DNA of 37,591 nucleotides from an uncultured Bacilli bacterium (GTDB lineage: Bacteria; Bacillota_I; Bacilli_A; RF39; UBA660), in assembly GCA_944327365.1 (NCBI GenBank), contig CALVHI010000008.1:1-37591 (forward strand), read 5' to 3'. Made by a program: the position numbers and the translations under genes. The notes under the pieces were generated by a model. The model worked only from the letters and a program-made list of their open reading frames with translations. It did no database searches and was not told where the DNA came from. Positions 28,966 through 37,591 of this stretch are shown piece by piece (the stretch's first letter is position 1; every line of letters starts with the position of its first letter).

Positions 28966-31900
28966 ATGGCTATTAACTTAGGACAAGTTGAGAAGAAAAA
29001 TAACGCAAAAAAAACCAATGGATTAAATTTAACAATTAATCGCCCACAAAACGCGCAAAGAAAAAAATGGTTTAGCTCAGGAGCATTTAATGATGGCTAT
29101 CAATTTGGAGATATTACTAAGACTGTTGCAAGTACAGCAACAGATGTAGGTTTAAATTTAGCACAAGGAGTTGTTAGAGCTGGCGAATCAATAGGAGATT
29201 TGGCAGCATATGGTGGTGCTCAAATTGTGGATTGGCTTGGAAATGAAAATTATGCAAATCAAGTAAGGCAAGCTGCCGCAGAAGATCTAACAGGGAAGAT
29301 TTTTAATAAGCCTAACGAAAATATAGATAAAAATTCTGTTTTAGGAGAAAAAGCGGATGATGTAATAAGCTCAATAGGAAATATGTATGCTCAAGGAGTT
29401 ACATCTACCAAGTTGTTAGGGACAAAAGGAAATATACCTTTAAATGTTGCAGGTAAGAAATTTAATATGCCAGTAACTTCTATTGTTAGTGGAGCCAGTA
29501 GTAATATGGCGGAAGCAGTGAATAAAGGCGCTGAAGATTGGCAAATATGGCTTAATGGAGTAACTGGTGGAATTTCAGAGGGTATCTCAGAAAGCTTATT
29601 CGGAACATTCGGAATAGGTGGCTCAGATTTAGATGATGCACTAGTCAAATCTATAACTGGTAAAATGAAAAATTCATTAGCTAAGAATCTCACCAAACTT
29701 GGCATTAAAGCAGGTGGTGAAGGAACAGAAGAAATAGTATCTTATTTATTAAATTATGCAACTAGTAATGCGATGGATTATGTTAAAAATAAAACTGGTT
29801 TAAAAGGACCAGATATCGCAGAAGAATTTAATAGTGAAGAATTATGGGATAATTTTATTGGTGGTGCTTTAGCTGCTGGATTTGGTGGCCTTCCTTCTAC
29901 GATAAATTCCATTAGAGATGTTAATAATAATTTAGATGTTACTGAAGGAACGAATCAATTTAATAATCAAAACAATAATTCAAACCAAGTAAACTTACCA
30001 CAAGCAAATTTGCAAGAATCAATAGTAAATGATGCAGTAAATGCAAGAATAGAACAAAATAATTGGCAATCAATGTTAAAAAATAATACCACTAGTGTAC
30101 CAATTAATAGCCAAAACGGAATTGTCAATGCTAATTCATATCGATACATACCAACGAGTAACATTAAGATAAATAATTTTAGAAAAAGTGCTAGTCAGTA
30201 TTTTAATAATTCCACGCAAACCCAAAACTTCTTAAATACTATTGAAAAAGTTATAGCTGATAAGGATTATGGTGTTGTATTTGATGACTCTATAGTCAAT
30301 ACAAGAGGCGAAAGTGTAAACGCACAAATATCTACTGAAAATGGCGAAACGATTATAAAACTTAATCCTAATTCTGATAGAGCAGGAGAGTTTTTACTGG
30401 TGCATGAAATCACTCACGCTATTGAAACTGATAGCATGAAACAATTAGTACTAGATTTTGCTAGCAAGAACCCAGAATTTAATCAAGCCTTAGAAAGTTT
30501 AAAACAGACTTATGGAACTAATGATGTAACCAGTGAAGTTGTTGCGGACATTTCGGGACAATTATTAGGCAATCAAGAGTTTATTAATAGCTTAACAACA
30601 CAAAATACGCCTCAATCAAAAAGCATTATAAGACAAATTTACGAAAGTATTAGAAGATTATTAAATAACTTAACCGAAAGTGGTAGATATAAGATTTTCG
30701 TTCAGGATTTGGAAGCAAAATGGAGAGAGGCTTATAGAACAACATCATCCGAGCAAACCATTAACAATTTAAATGATGGTACACAATATCATTTAAGCTC
30801 AACTGCTTTAAGCGAGGTTGTAGATACTCTACAAAATCCAAACACTGATATAAATTCGCTAGTAAAACTAAGAGATTATACTCCACAAATTTTAGTAGAA
30901 AATGGAGTAGCTGATTTACCAATGATGGTTAGAAAAGGACATTTAAGAGAAAATATATTAACAGAACAAGAAGCGCTAAACAGAGGTTTTAGTGTTAAAG
31001 GCAAACATTATCACGGGTTGGGTGTAAATATCTATTTACAAGCTATAGATTCTTTAGATAACCCTGTGGCGATTTATCAGTATACAAATAAAGGAAAATA
31101 TAATACTGATAATTATGTTGTTTTAACATCAGTGACTGACTCTAATGGCAATTATATTATAGTTCCTATTGAAATTAATAAAAGAGGTCAATATAATAGT
31201 GTGGAAATTGATATAAACAGAATTAAAACAGTATATGGTAGAGAAACCCAAAATTATTTTGATAATAAAGTTGCTAATAATGAGTTAAAAGAAATTTATT
31301 CACAAAAAAGAAGTGCTATACCTTCCGTGCAATTCGGAAGCCACAGCACTTCATCTGCTAATAATATACCACAATCAACACAAAATGTCAATTCCGATAC
31401 ATCTACTAGATATTCTATGCAAGAAGAACAAAATGATGTATCGTATCGTGGAGAACATCAACCAGATAGAATGGGTGTGGGATATGATTTAACTAGTGAA
31501 GGAATTATTGATGATAGTATTTATACTAACCCAGAATGGTATGTGGCAATGTCAGAAAAAAGTTACCAAGAAAGTTTTGAAGTCTTAAATCGTGTTAGAA
31601 ACAATCCGAACGCAGATGTAACAATATATCGAGCTACACCTAGTACTGAAATTAATCCTGGAGATTGGATTACACTATCAAAAACTTATGCTCAAGAACA
31701 TTTGGCGCGTAGTCTTGATAATAAAGGAAATGTAGTGGAAAAGGTTGTTAAAGCTAAAGATATACAATGGGCCGGCGATGATATTAATGAGTTTGGTTAC
31801 TTCCCAGACGGCGATATTCAAAATTCTATATCAAACAAAACATGGCAAGAACATCTAGAACAGAACTATCAATCTTCGGGAACTCGTATTAATATGCCAA

Positions 31901-34900
31901 ACATTAAAATCCCAACTCAACAAGATATTCAAAACACACAAAACAATAACATAAACTTACCTCCAGTTAATAGAGTATTAAACCCAGTAGAAATATCACA
32001 ATTAACTCCAGAAGATGCTAATACAAGGCCTTTCTTGCCAAAAGATCCGACTAGAGAAAGCTCATATGAAGATGCTAGTTTGGAAGAAATAGCACAGATA
32101 TTAGACGAAAAACCAGTTACTGAAAAACAAAAAGATAATAGAGCAAAAGTGTTCTTAACAACTAAGTTTTTAGATAAAGGATATTATGTTGATAAATTAG
32201 CTAGACAATACAAGAATAGAGAATTATCAGCTAAATATGACTATTCTTTACTACACAATGGAATTGCTAACGAAATAATTGGTAATGGCAGATATGATAG
32301 TGAAGGAAATAAAATTGGAAAGAGTTTATATGAAATCTTTGCACCAATAGAAGAATCCAATCTAACTGGGGAGTTTAGTGAATATTTGTATCATTTGCAT
32401 AATATTGACAGAATGAGCTTAAATAAAACTCATAGCGAGGATAATAAACCGGTTTTCGGAAAATCTGTAACTGCTGAAAGGTCACAAGAAATTGTAAACA
32501 AGTTGTTAAAGAAATATCCTGAATTTGAAGCATACGCTCAAGATATTTATGATTACAATAATGCGAATTTACAAATGCTTGTAGACAATGGAGTAATATC
32601 CAAAGAAGATATGGATTACTATAATAAGAAATATCCTCATTATGTTCCTATTATTAGAAATAACGCGAATACTCGAAATCAAATGATATATTTAGCTGGA
32701 AAGGCTGCTACTGTAGGAGTGCCAATAAAGAAAGCCAAAGGTGGAAATTCAGACATAATACCACTAAAAGAAGCAATGGCTATGAGGACTATGCAAACTG
32801 TTAATTCGGCATTAAAAAACGATTTTGGTTTAGAACTGCTCCATACGATTTACGGGGAGAATACAAACGAAGTTGTAGAAACGGCACAATCTCTTGACGA
32901 AACCATAGACGAAATGGATTCCGCAAAAATTGTAGAGCCAAAAACGTCAGATAGGGAAGCAACTTTTACTGTATATCAAAACGGCAAAAAAATAACCATG
33001 GAAATATCAGATGAAATATATGAAGCTTTAACTCCAAGAAAAACTGGAACTATTAAACCTTTACATGCGTTTAACAACTTTAGACGTGCTGTATTAACGG
33101 AATATAATCCTGCATTTGTGATTTCTAATATATTAAAAGACGTTCAAGACGGTTCTTATAACTCAAAACACCCAGCTCAATTTTTAAAAAATATTCCTGA
33201 AGCTACATCCCAATTAAAAAATAAAGGCAAGTTATATCAACTATATATAGCAAATGGCGGAGGGCAAGATACATATTTTAATTATGACAGCGGAACAAAT
33301 GTAAAAAGTAAGAGAAAATACGTTCCAACAGGAAATAAACTTTTGGATACAATAAAATTGCCATTGAAAATACTGGATAAAATTAGTGATATAAATCAAG
33401 CTGTTGAAATGACTCCGCGATTGGCGGAATTTATCGCATCATTAGAGGCAGGAGATAGTATCCAAACTGCCATGTATAACGCTCAAGAAATTACTACTAA
33501 TTTCAAACGTGGTGGTGATTTTACAAAAACGTTAGACAAAAATGGTGTAACATTCTTAAATGCTGGAACACAAGGTTTTTTAAAGCAAATAAGAAATGTA
33601 CAAGACGCTAAGGTCAATGGGCTTAGAGGCATAGCTAATTTAGGAGTAAGAGCATTGTTTTGGGGAACAAGTTGGATGCTACTTAACGATTTAATTTGGG
33701 GCGATGATGAAGATTACGAAGAACTGTCAGATTATGTAAAAAACAATTATTATATTATTGGAAAATATGGAGATGGAAACTTTATTAGAATACCAAAAGG
33801 AAGAGTTGTAAGTATCATTCAAAAGTCGTTTGAAGAGGTTTGGGATGGATTAACAGGAAAAGATGTTGATATAGACCAATTAGCAGATTTAGTACAAAAT
33901 CAAGTATTACCATCAGACCCAACCGAAAATAATATTTTTTCTCCATTGGTTCAAGCTTTCGGGAGTGAGAACGGAGAGGCGTGGTATGGCGGAGACCTAG
34001 TTCCTAGTAGATTGCAAGACTTACCAGTGGCAGAACAATATGATGAAAGTACGGATAGTTTTAGTATTTGGTTAGGAAATTTATTAAATGTAAGCCCCTA
34101 TAAAATAAATTATGTTTTAGACCAATATAGCGGAGTAATAGGAGACTTGACATTGCCATATCTTACAAAAGAAGCTGAGACTAGCGGAATAATCGCTCCT
34201 CTTAAAGATAAATTTACAACTAATAGTACACTCAACAATCAAAATGCTAGTGATTTCTATGATTTAAAGGATGAATTACAAAAGCAGTCAAACAGTTCTA
34301 AAGCAACTGATGAAGATAAGCTTAAATATAAATATATCAATTATATAAATTCTCAAACTAGTGAGCTTTATAAACAGAAAAGGGAAATTCAAAATTCTTC
34401 GTTATCTGATGATGAAAAAATGTCTAAAATTAAAGAAATTCAAAATCAAATCAATGACTTAACAAAGACAGGCATAAATAATTACGAGAATGTAGAAACC
34501 TTTGAAAATTACGGAAAAGTTGCTGATGTAGAATTTTACTTAAATTCCGAAAACGAATGGGAAAGAGTAAAAGAAGAGGAACAAGCAAAGTTGGAAAAGT
34601 TAAGATTGACATCAGAAGAAAAGAACACATATTTCGAAGCGAAAGTGGAATCTGGAATAATAAGAAATGATGATAGCAAAGACAGTACGGTAAAACATCA
34701 GGAAATTTCTAATGTAATACTCGGAACTGGATTTGATGATGAAAAAATAGCTTATCTATATTCAAGATATTATTCTTCCGAAGAAACACTCAATAATCTG
34801 ATAGAAATGCGAATTCCAATTAAAGAATTTATTAAATTCGATAGCCAAGAATTTGAAGGTGACTACAATACTAGAACAGGTCAAACAATTAGTGGATCAC

Positions 34901-35199
34901 GTAAGAATAAAGTTATTCAGTATGTTAATTCTCTAAATCTTAGCATACCTCAGAAGGCTATCTTAATCAAAATGGAGTACAATTCTTATGATAATTATAA
35001 TAATCAAATTGTAAATTATATTAATAATCTAGATAAAACAGCGAATGATAAAAAAGTGTTGTTGAAAACTATCGGCTTTGATAATTTTAATAAAGACGTG
35101 GTGGAATATATCAATTCTCAAAATATATCAATTGAAGAAAAAGAGGAAAAGTTGAAGGAATTAGGCTTTACAGTAAGGAACGGGAGAGTGTATTGGTAA
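28966..35199 (+). CDS. Giant polyvalent virion protein: protease, nuclease-like, ADP-ribosyltransferase-like and LPD38-like regions
   Basis: The 2077-residue protein is probably ejected with the DNA. Residues 45-330 have glycine/alanine-rich amphipathic segments. Residues 455-520 hold a metalloprotease motif (HEITH, 480-484). Residues 625-800 match the PBECR-type nuclease domains of phage MuF/polyvalent proteins (ILVENGVADLPMMVRKGHL, KHYHGLGVNIYLQAIDSLDNPVAIYQYT). Residues 825-951 look like an ART-PolyVal ADP-ribosyltransferase (DVTIYRATPSTEINPGDWITLSKTYAQEH to INEFGYFPDG). Residues 1045-1580 resemble large-polyvalent-protein domain LPD38 (FRRAVLTEYNPAFVISNILKD, TTNFKRGGDFTKTLDKNGVTFLNAGTQGF), followed by a hydrophobic helix. 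The C-terminal third is helical with short repeats (YVNSLNLS, YINNLDKT, YINSQNIS). Family names are from memory of the motifs. Confidence 0.75.
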   Translation: MAINLGQVEKKNNAKKTNGLNLTINRPQNAQRKKWFSSGAFNDGYQFGDITKTVASTATDVGLNLAQGVVRAGESIGDLAAYGGAQIVDWLGNENYANQVRQAAAEDLTGKIFNKPNENIDKNSVLGEKADDVISSIGNMYAQGVTSTKLLGTKGNIPLNVAGKKFNMPVTSIVSGASSNMAEAVNKGAEDWQIWLNGVTGGISEGISESLFGTFGIGGSDLDDALVKSITGKMKNSLAKNLTKLGIKAGGEGTEEIVSYLLNYATSNAMDYVKNKTGLKGPDIAEEFNSEELWDNFIGGALAAGFGGLPSTINSIRDVNNNLDVTEGTNQFNNQNNNSNQVNLPQANLQESIVNDAVNARIEQNNWQSMLKNNTTSVPINSQNGIVNANSYRYIPTSNIKINNFRKSASQYFNNSTQTQNFLNTIEKVIADKDYGVVFDDSIVNTRGESVNAQISTENGETIIKLNPNSDRAGEFLLVHEITHAIETDSMKQLVLDFASKNPEFNQALESLKQTYGTNDVTSEVVADISGQLLGNQEFINSLTTQNTPQSKSIIRQIYESIRRLLNNLTESGRYKIFVQDLEAKWREAYRTTSSEQTINNLNDGTQYHLSSTALSEVVDTLQNPNTDINSLVKLRDYTPQILVENGVADLPMMVRKGHLRENILTEQEALNRGFSVKGKHYHGLGVNIYLQAIDSLDNPVAIYQYTNKGKYNTDNYVVLTSVTDSNGNYIIVPIEINKRGQYNSVEIDINRIKTVYGRETQNYFDNKVANNELKEIYSQKRSAIPSVQFGSHSTSSANNIPQSTQNVNSDTSTRYSMQEEQNDVSYRGEHQPDRMGVGYDLTSEGIIDDSIYTNPEWYVAMSEKSYQESFEVLNRVRNNPNADVTIYRATPSTEINPGDWITLSKTYAQEHLARSLDNKGNVVEKVVKAKDIQWAGDDINEFGYFPDGDIQNSISNKTWQEHLEQNYQSSGTRINMPNIKIPTQQDIQNTQNNNINLPPVNRVLNPVEISQLTPEDANTRPFLPKDPTRESSYEDASLEEIAQILDEKPVTEKQKDNRAKVFLTTKFLDKGYYVDKLARQYKNRELSAKYDYSLLHNGIANEIIGNGRYDSEGNKIGKSLYEIFAPIEESNLTGEFSEYLYHLHNIDRMSLNKTHSEDNKPVFGKSVTAERSQEIVNKLLKKYPEFEAYAQDIYDYNNANLQMLVDNGVISKEDMDYYNKKYPHYVPIIRNNANTRNQMIYLAGKAATVGVPIKKAKGGNSDIIPLKEAMAMRTMQTVNSALKNDFGLELLHTIYGENTNEVVETAQSLDETIDEMDSAKIVEPKTSDREATFTVYQNGKKITMEISDEIYEALTPRKTGTIKPLHAFNNFRRAVLTEYNPAFVISNILKDVQDGSYNSKHPAQFLKNIPEATSQLKNKGKLYQLYIANGGGQDTYFNYDSGTNVKSKRKYVPTGNKLLDTIKLPLKILDKISDINQAVEMTPRLAEFIASLEAGDSIQTAMYNAQEITTNFKRGGDFTKTLDKNGVTFLNAGTQGFLKQIRNVQDAKVNGLRGIANLGVRALFWGTSWMLLNDLIWGDDEDYEELSDYVKNNYYIIGKYGDGNFIRIPKGRVVSIIQKSFEEVWDGLTGKDVDIDQLADLVQNQVLPSDPTENNIFSPLVQAFGSENGEAWYGGDLVPSRLQDLPVAEQYDESTDSFSIWLGNLLNVSPYKINYVLDQYSGVIGDLTLPYLTKEAETSGIIAPLKDKFTTNSTLNNQNASDFYDLKDELQKQSNSSKATDEDKLKYKYINYINSQTSELYKQKREIQNSSLSDDEKMSKIKEIQNQINDLTKTGINNYENVETFENYGKVADVEFYLNSENEWERVKEEEQAKLEKLRLTSEEKNTYFEAKVESGIIRNDDSKDSTVKHQEISNVILGTGFDDEKIAYLYSRYYSSEETLNNLIEMRIPIKEFIKFDSQEFEGDYNTRTGQTISGSRKNKVIQYVNSLNLSIPQKAILIKMEYNSYDNYNNQIVNYINNLDKTANDKKVLLKTIGFDNFNKDVVEYINSQNISIEEKEEKLKELGFTVRNGRVYW

Positions 35200-37469
35200 T
35201 GAATATTATGGATTCTAAAAAAGCAGTTACTGCTGAAGATTTAATACGTAGATATAATCTTGAAAATTTAAAGAGTGATAGAAAACTAATTCAAACAATC
35301 AAAGAAAATGAAAATAATACTAATAATCTCTTAAACAACTTCATAGAAGCAACTGTAGCAGATATACAGAGCCTCCAAGACCAAGTAGACGGAAATATAG
35401 CTACTTGGTTTTTTAGTGGGGTTCCAACGTTAGAAAATCTCCCAGCTATGGATTGGATTACTGATGAAGATAAAAACAATCATTTAGGTGATTTATATTA
35501 TGACAAAGATACAGGATATGCTTATAGATTTACATTAGATGCTACTACTTATTTGTGGATAAAATTAAGTGATAGTGATATTGCTGAGGCTTTAGCTATT
35601 GCCAATGCAGCTCAAGATACTGCAGATAGTAAAAGGCGTGTATTTGTAACTCAACCTACAACACCATATGACGTTGGAGATATTTGGATAAAAGAAGATA
35701 CGGATTTATATCGATGTCGTGCCAGCCGGAGTTCGGGGAATTTCAATGAAGTTGATTGGATTCTAGCAACTGATTATTCAAACGACGACTATGCTAAAAA
35801 TGTGGAGGCAGTGCTAAATCAATTTAAAAGCGAAGCAGAAGCCAATTATGCTACTAAGACGCAACTAGAAACAACCGCCGAAAGCATTGAGGCATCTGTG
35901 CAATCTATAACAACTTTAACAAAATATTTAACTCAAACTACTTATTTAATTATCGAAGATGGATACGAGTCAGACCTTCTAGGTTTTAGCATAATTGGTA
36001 ACATGAGTTTATTATATCCGTCGAACGATTTATATCCGAGTGATGATTTATATCCTCTTGACAGCTATCTCATAGTTGAAGATGAAGACGGAACGCAAAG
36101 CAAAATACATTTGCCTCTTAATTACTTAAATTATCTTGATGCTAATACCTATGACGAATTCATTGTAGAGAATGGACAAGCAAACATAATAAGGCGTGTT
36201 GGTGTAAGTGAAGGTGGCATTTTATATCCTTTAGAAACTGCAATTGTGGAATACAAAGGAATACTAACAATAGGAATTAAACAAGGGTATAATAAGATTT
36301 GGCTAGAGTCATTTTATGATTATGAATTAGAATATAGCGCAAAATATCTTTACCAAAGTGATTATACAACTACATTTGCTCCAAGAGTAGAAATGAATTC
36401 GGTAATAGAGCAAACAGCAGCCGGGATTAATTCGGAAGTTTCTAAAAAAGTTGGTAAAAACGAAATTATATCAACAATCAATCAAAGTGCTGAAAGCGTA
36501 ACAATAAATGCAGATAAGATAAATTTAACTGGCTATGTAACAACAAGCGATTTAAGTGGAACTGGGCAAACAGTAATTAATGGCTCTAATATAACAACGG
36601 GGACAATAGATGCAAGCAAAGTTGATGTAACCAATTTAAATGCAGATAATATAACATCAGGAAGCATAAGCGCCAATAAAATAAGCGGAGGAACTTTGAG
36701 TGGCGTAACAATAAGTGGTAATACTATAATAGGTGGTACAATTAAAAGCACAAATTATTCTTCAAATAATGGAACAGAAATTAATTTAAATACTGGCAAA
36801 ATTACTACTCATAATAACTTTGCATTAGATTCAAATAACGCTCAAATAAGTGAAGATGGAACTGCATCTTTTTCAAACATAACTATTGATGGTGGAGTAG
36901 TTGACATAGATACTAATTCTTTTACAAATGGGCTTATAACTAGGTCTTCAAACGCAAACACATTAGTACAGATGTTAGGAACTCAAATATTAGGTAAAAA
37001 TGGTAATAAAAACACTTTTACAATATCAGCATCGACAGGGCTTATATTTGGAAGCTCTTTAGCTGTGTCAGATACAATAGAGGTTGGTTTAGGTGGGGAG
37101 ATTAATTGCTTGGGAGATTTAAACGTTCAGGGAACTAAAAATAGAATTGTTACAACAGAAAATTACGGAAAAAGATTATTAAATGCCTATGAAACGGCAG
37201 TTCCTTACTTTGGAGATTTAGGAAGTAATAAGACAGATGAAAATGGATATTGCAAAATTCAGATAGAAGATATATTCAAAGAAACAATAGAATTAAATGA
37301 TTACAAAGTATTTATACAAGAATGTGGGGAGGGAAAGTTATATGTAAAAAAATACGATAATTACTTTGAAGTAATTGGAACAGCAAACTTAGATTTTGAC
37401 TGGGAAATAAAGGCTATCCAAAAAGGATATGCAAGTGTAAGATTAGCAGAAAGGAAAGAAGAAAAATGA
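35199..37469 (+). CDS. Tail spike/fibre protein
   Basis: The product of about 756 residues probably binds the host surface. The N-terminal 60 residues are helical. Then come two small beta modules (GDLYYDKDTGYAYRFTL and VGDIWIKEDTDLYRCRAS) known from siphovirus tail-tip proteins. Residues of about 430-520 form short beta-helix-like repeats (INGSNITTGTIDASKV, LNADNITSGSISANKI). The C-terminus NRIVTTENYGKRLLNAYETAVPYFGDLGS to WEIKAIQKGYASVRLAE is the typical ending of such spikes. The ATG at 35199 overlaps the previous stop; a TTG at 35193 is better spaced from GGGAG and may be the true start. Confidence 0.75.
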   Translation: MNIMDSKKAVTAEDLIRRYNLENLKSDRKLIQTIKENENNTNNLLNNFIEATVADIQSLQDQVDGNIATWFFSGVPTLENLPAMDWITDEDKNNHLGDLYYDKDTGYAYRFTLDATTYLWIKLSDSDIAEALAIANAAQDTADSKRRVFVTQPTTPYDVGDIWIKEDTDLYRCRASRSSGNFNEVDWILATDYSNDDYAKNVEAVLNQFKSEAEANYATKTQLETTAESIEASVQSITTLTKYLTQTTYLIIEDGYESDLLGFSIIGNMSLLYPSNDLYPSDDLYPLDSYLIVEDEDGTQSKIHLPLNYLNYLDANTYDEFIVENGQANIIRRVGVSEGGILYPLETAIVEYKGILTIGIKQGYNKIWLESFYDYELEYSAKYLYQSDYTTTFAPRVEMNSVIEQTAAGINSEVSKKVGKNEIISTINQSAESVTINADKINLTGYVTTSDLSGTGQTVINGSNITTGTIDASKVDVTNLNADNITSGSISANKISGGTLSGVTISGNTIIGGTIKSTNYSSNNGTEINLNTGKITTHNNFALDSNNAQISEDGTASFSNITIDGGVVDIDTNSFTNGLITRSSNANTLVQMLGTQILGKNGNKNTFTISASTGLIFGSSLAVSDTIEVGLGGEINCLGDLNVQGTKNRIVTTENYGKRLLNAYETAVPYFGDLGSNKTDENGYCKIQIEDIFKETIELNDYKVFIQECGEGKLYVKKYDNYFEVIGTANLDFDWEIKAIQKGYASVRLAERKEEK

Positions 37470-37591
37470 AAAAAATACTTGACACAATATTTCGTTTCGG
37501 TGTAAGCTTAAACGAAACGAAACGAAACGAAACGAAACGAAACGAAACGAAACGAAACGAAACGAAACGAAACGAAACGAAACGAAACGAA
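37466..37591 (+). CDS. Start of a gene dominated by a pentanucleotide repeat (3'-truncated)
   Basis: An ATG overlapping the tail gene stop, with AAGGAAAG upstream, opens a frame encoding KKILDTIFRFGVSL. The pentapeptide N-E-T-K-R then repeats to the window edge, 42 codons in all with no stop. What follows is not visible. Because five is not a multiple of three, gain or loss of one repeat unit would change the downstream frame, although the repeat reads as the same cyclic pentapeptide in all three plus frames. Position after the spike suggests an assembly, lysis or phase-variable accessory protein. Confidence 0.5.
   Translation, partial: MKKILDTIFRFGVSLNETKRNETKRNETKRNETKRNETKRNE
37510..37591 (+). 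repeat. AAACG tandem repeat, at least 16.4 copies
   Basis: Eighty-two bases of uninterrupted AAACG run to the end of the window, so the true length is unknown. A CGTTTCG complementary to the unit lies at about 37493-37499, just ahead of it. Assembly has probably stopped here because of the repeat. Confidence 0.95.

Noticed and set aside
35715-35750. Locally GC-rich stretch in the tail spike as a third DGR variable region
   Set aside because: It does not align with the two DUF6273 variable regions, lies in the middle of the gene, and encodes a conserved module (DLYRCRAS...GNF) found in other tail proteins.

Overview
The window is a strongly AT-rich stretch of a low-GC Gram-positive (Bacillota) genome. 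About 3 kb of host chromosome is followed by the left, larger part of a temperate prophage whose right end lies outside the window. TAA, TAG and TGA all behave as stops, Shine-Dalgarno sites are strong (AGGAGG type), and the host genes (FtsX-like permease, DinD, UlaG-like hydrolase) are typical of Bacillota. No marker allows a finer placement.

Host flank (1-3042): the 3' part of an FtsX-type ABC permease, a small membrane protein that has apparently lost its start codon, a broken dinD and an MBL-fold hydrolase. At about 3011-3058 a minus-strand tRNA 3' end (last 16 bases including CCA) is followed by its terminator. This is the expected attL of a prophage integrated in a tRNA 3' end; the complete tRNA should sit at the unseen right end.

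Lysogeny (3100-6300): possible integrase arm sites, a tyrosine integrase with an apparent antisense RNA over its leader, a membrane protein and a lipoprotein (superinfection-exclusion candidates), a LexA/CI-type self-cleaving repressor, a switch region with two consensus promoters and four operator-like sites, and a Cro-like protein.

Early region (6300-17190): many small proteins, a DUF6291 protein and a helicase-loader-like protein around an 11-bp iteron tract (candidate origin), a recombination module (DUF1351, RecT, MBL hydrolase, NinB-like), MazG-like, SSB-like and cytosine-methyltransferase-like proteins, and an ArpU-like late regulator. Two adjacent DUF6273 genes each end in a 78-bp, 59% GC segment that differs from its partner mainly at codon positions 1 and 2. 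This is the pattern of diversity-generating retroelement (DGR) variable regions, yet no reverse transcriptase or template repeat is visible.

RNA region (17190-17812): a repeat-flanked late promoter, a multi-stem RNA of about 220 nt with its own terminator, a tRNA-Ile(UAU), and a roughly 23-bp long-range hairpin.

Late region (17813-37591): an HNH protein, a DUF4406 protein, TerS, a homing HNH gene and a TerL frameshifted by 5 bp at Walker A. Then come portal, scaffold, capsid, connector, a P22 gp10-like stabilization protein, a Q-rich virion protein and a 2077-residue polyvalent ejection protein (HExxH protease, PBECR-like nuclease, ART-like and LPD38-like regions). This is a short-tailed (podovirus) plan. 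A tail spike/fibre follows, then a gene that opens with more than 16 copies of AAACG and runs off the window.
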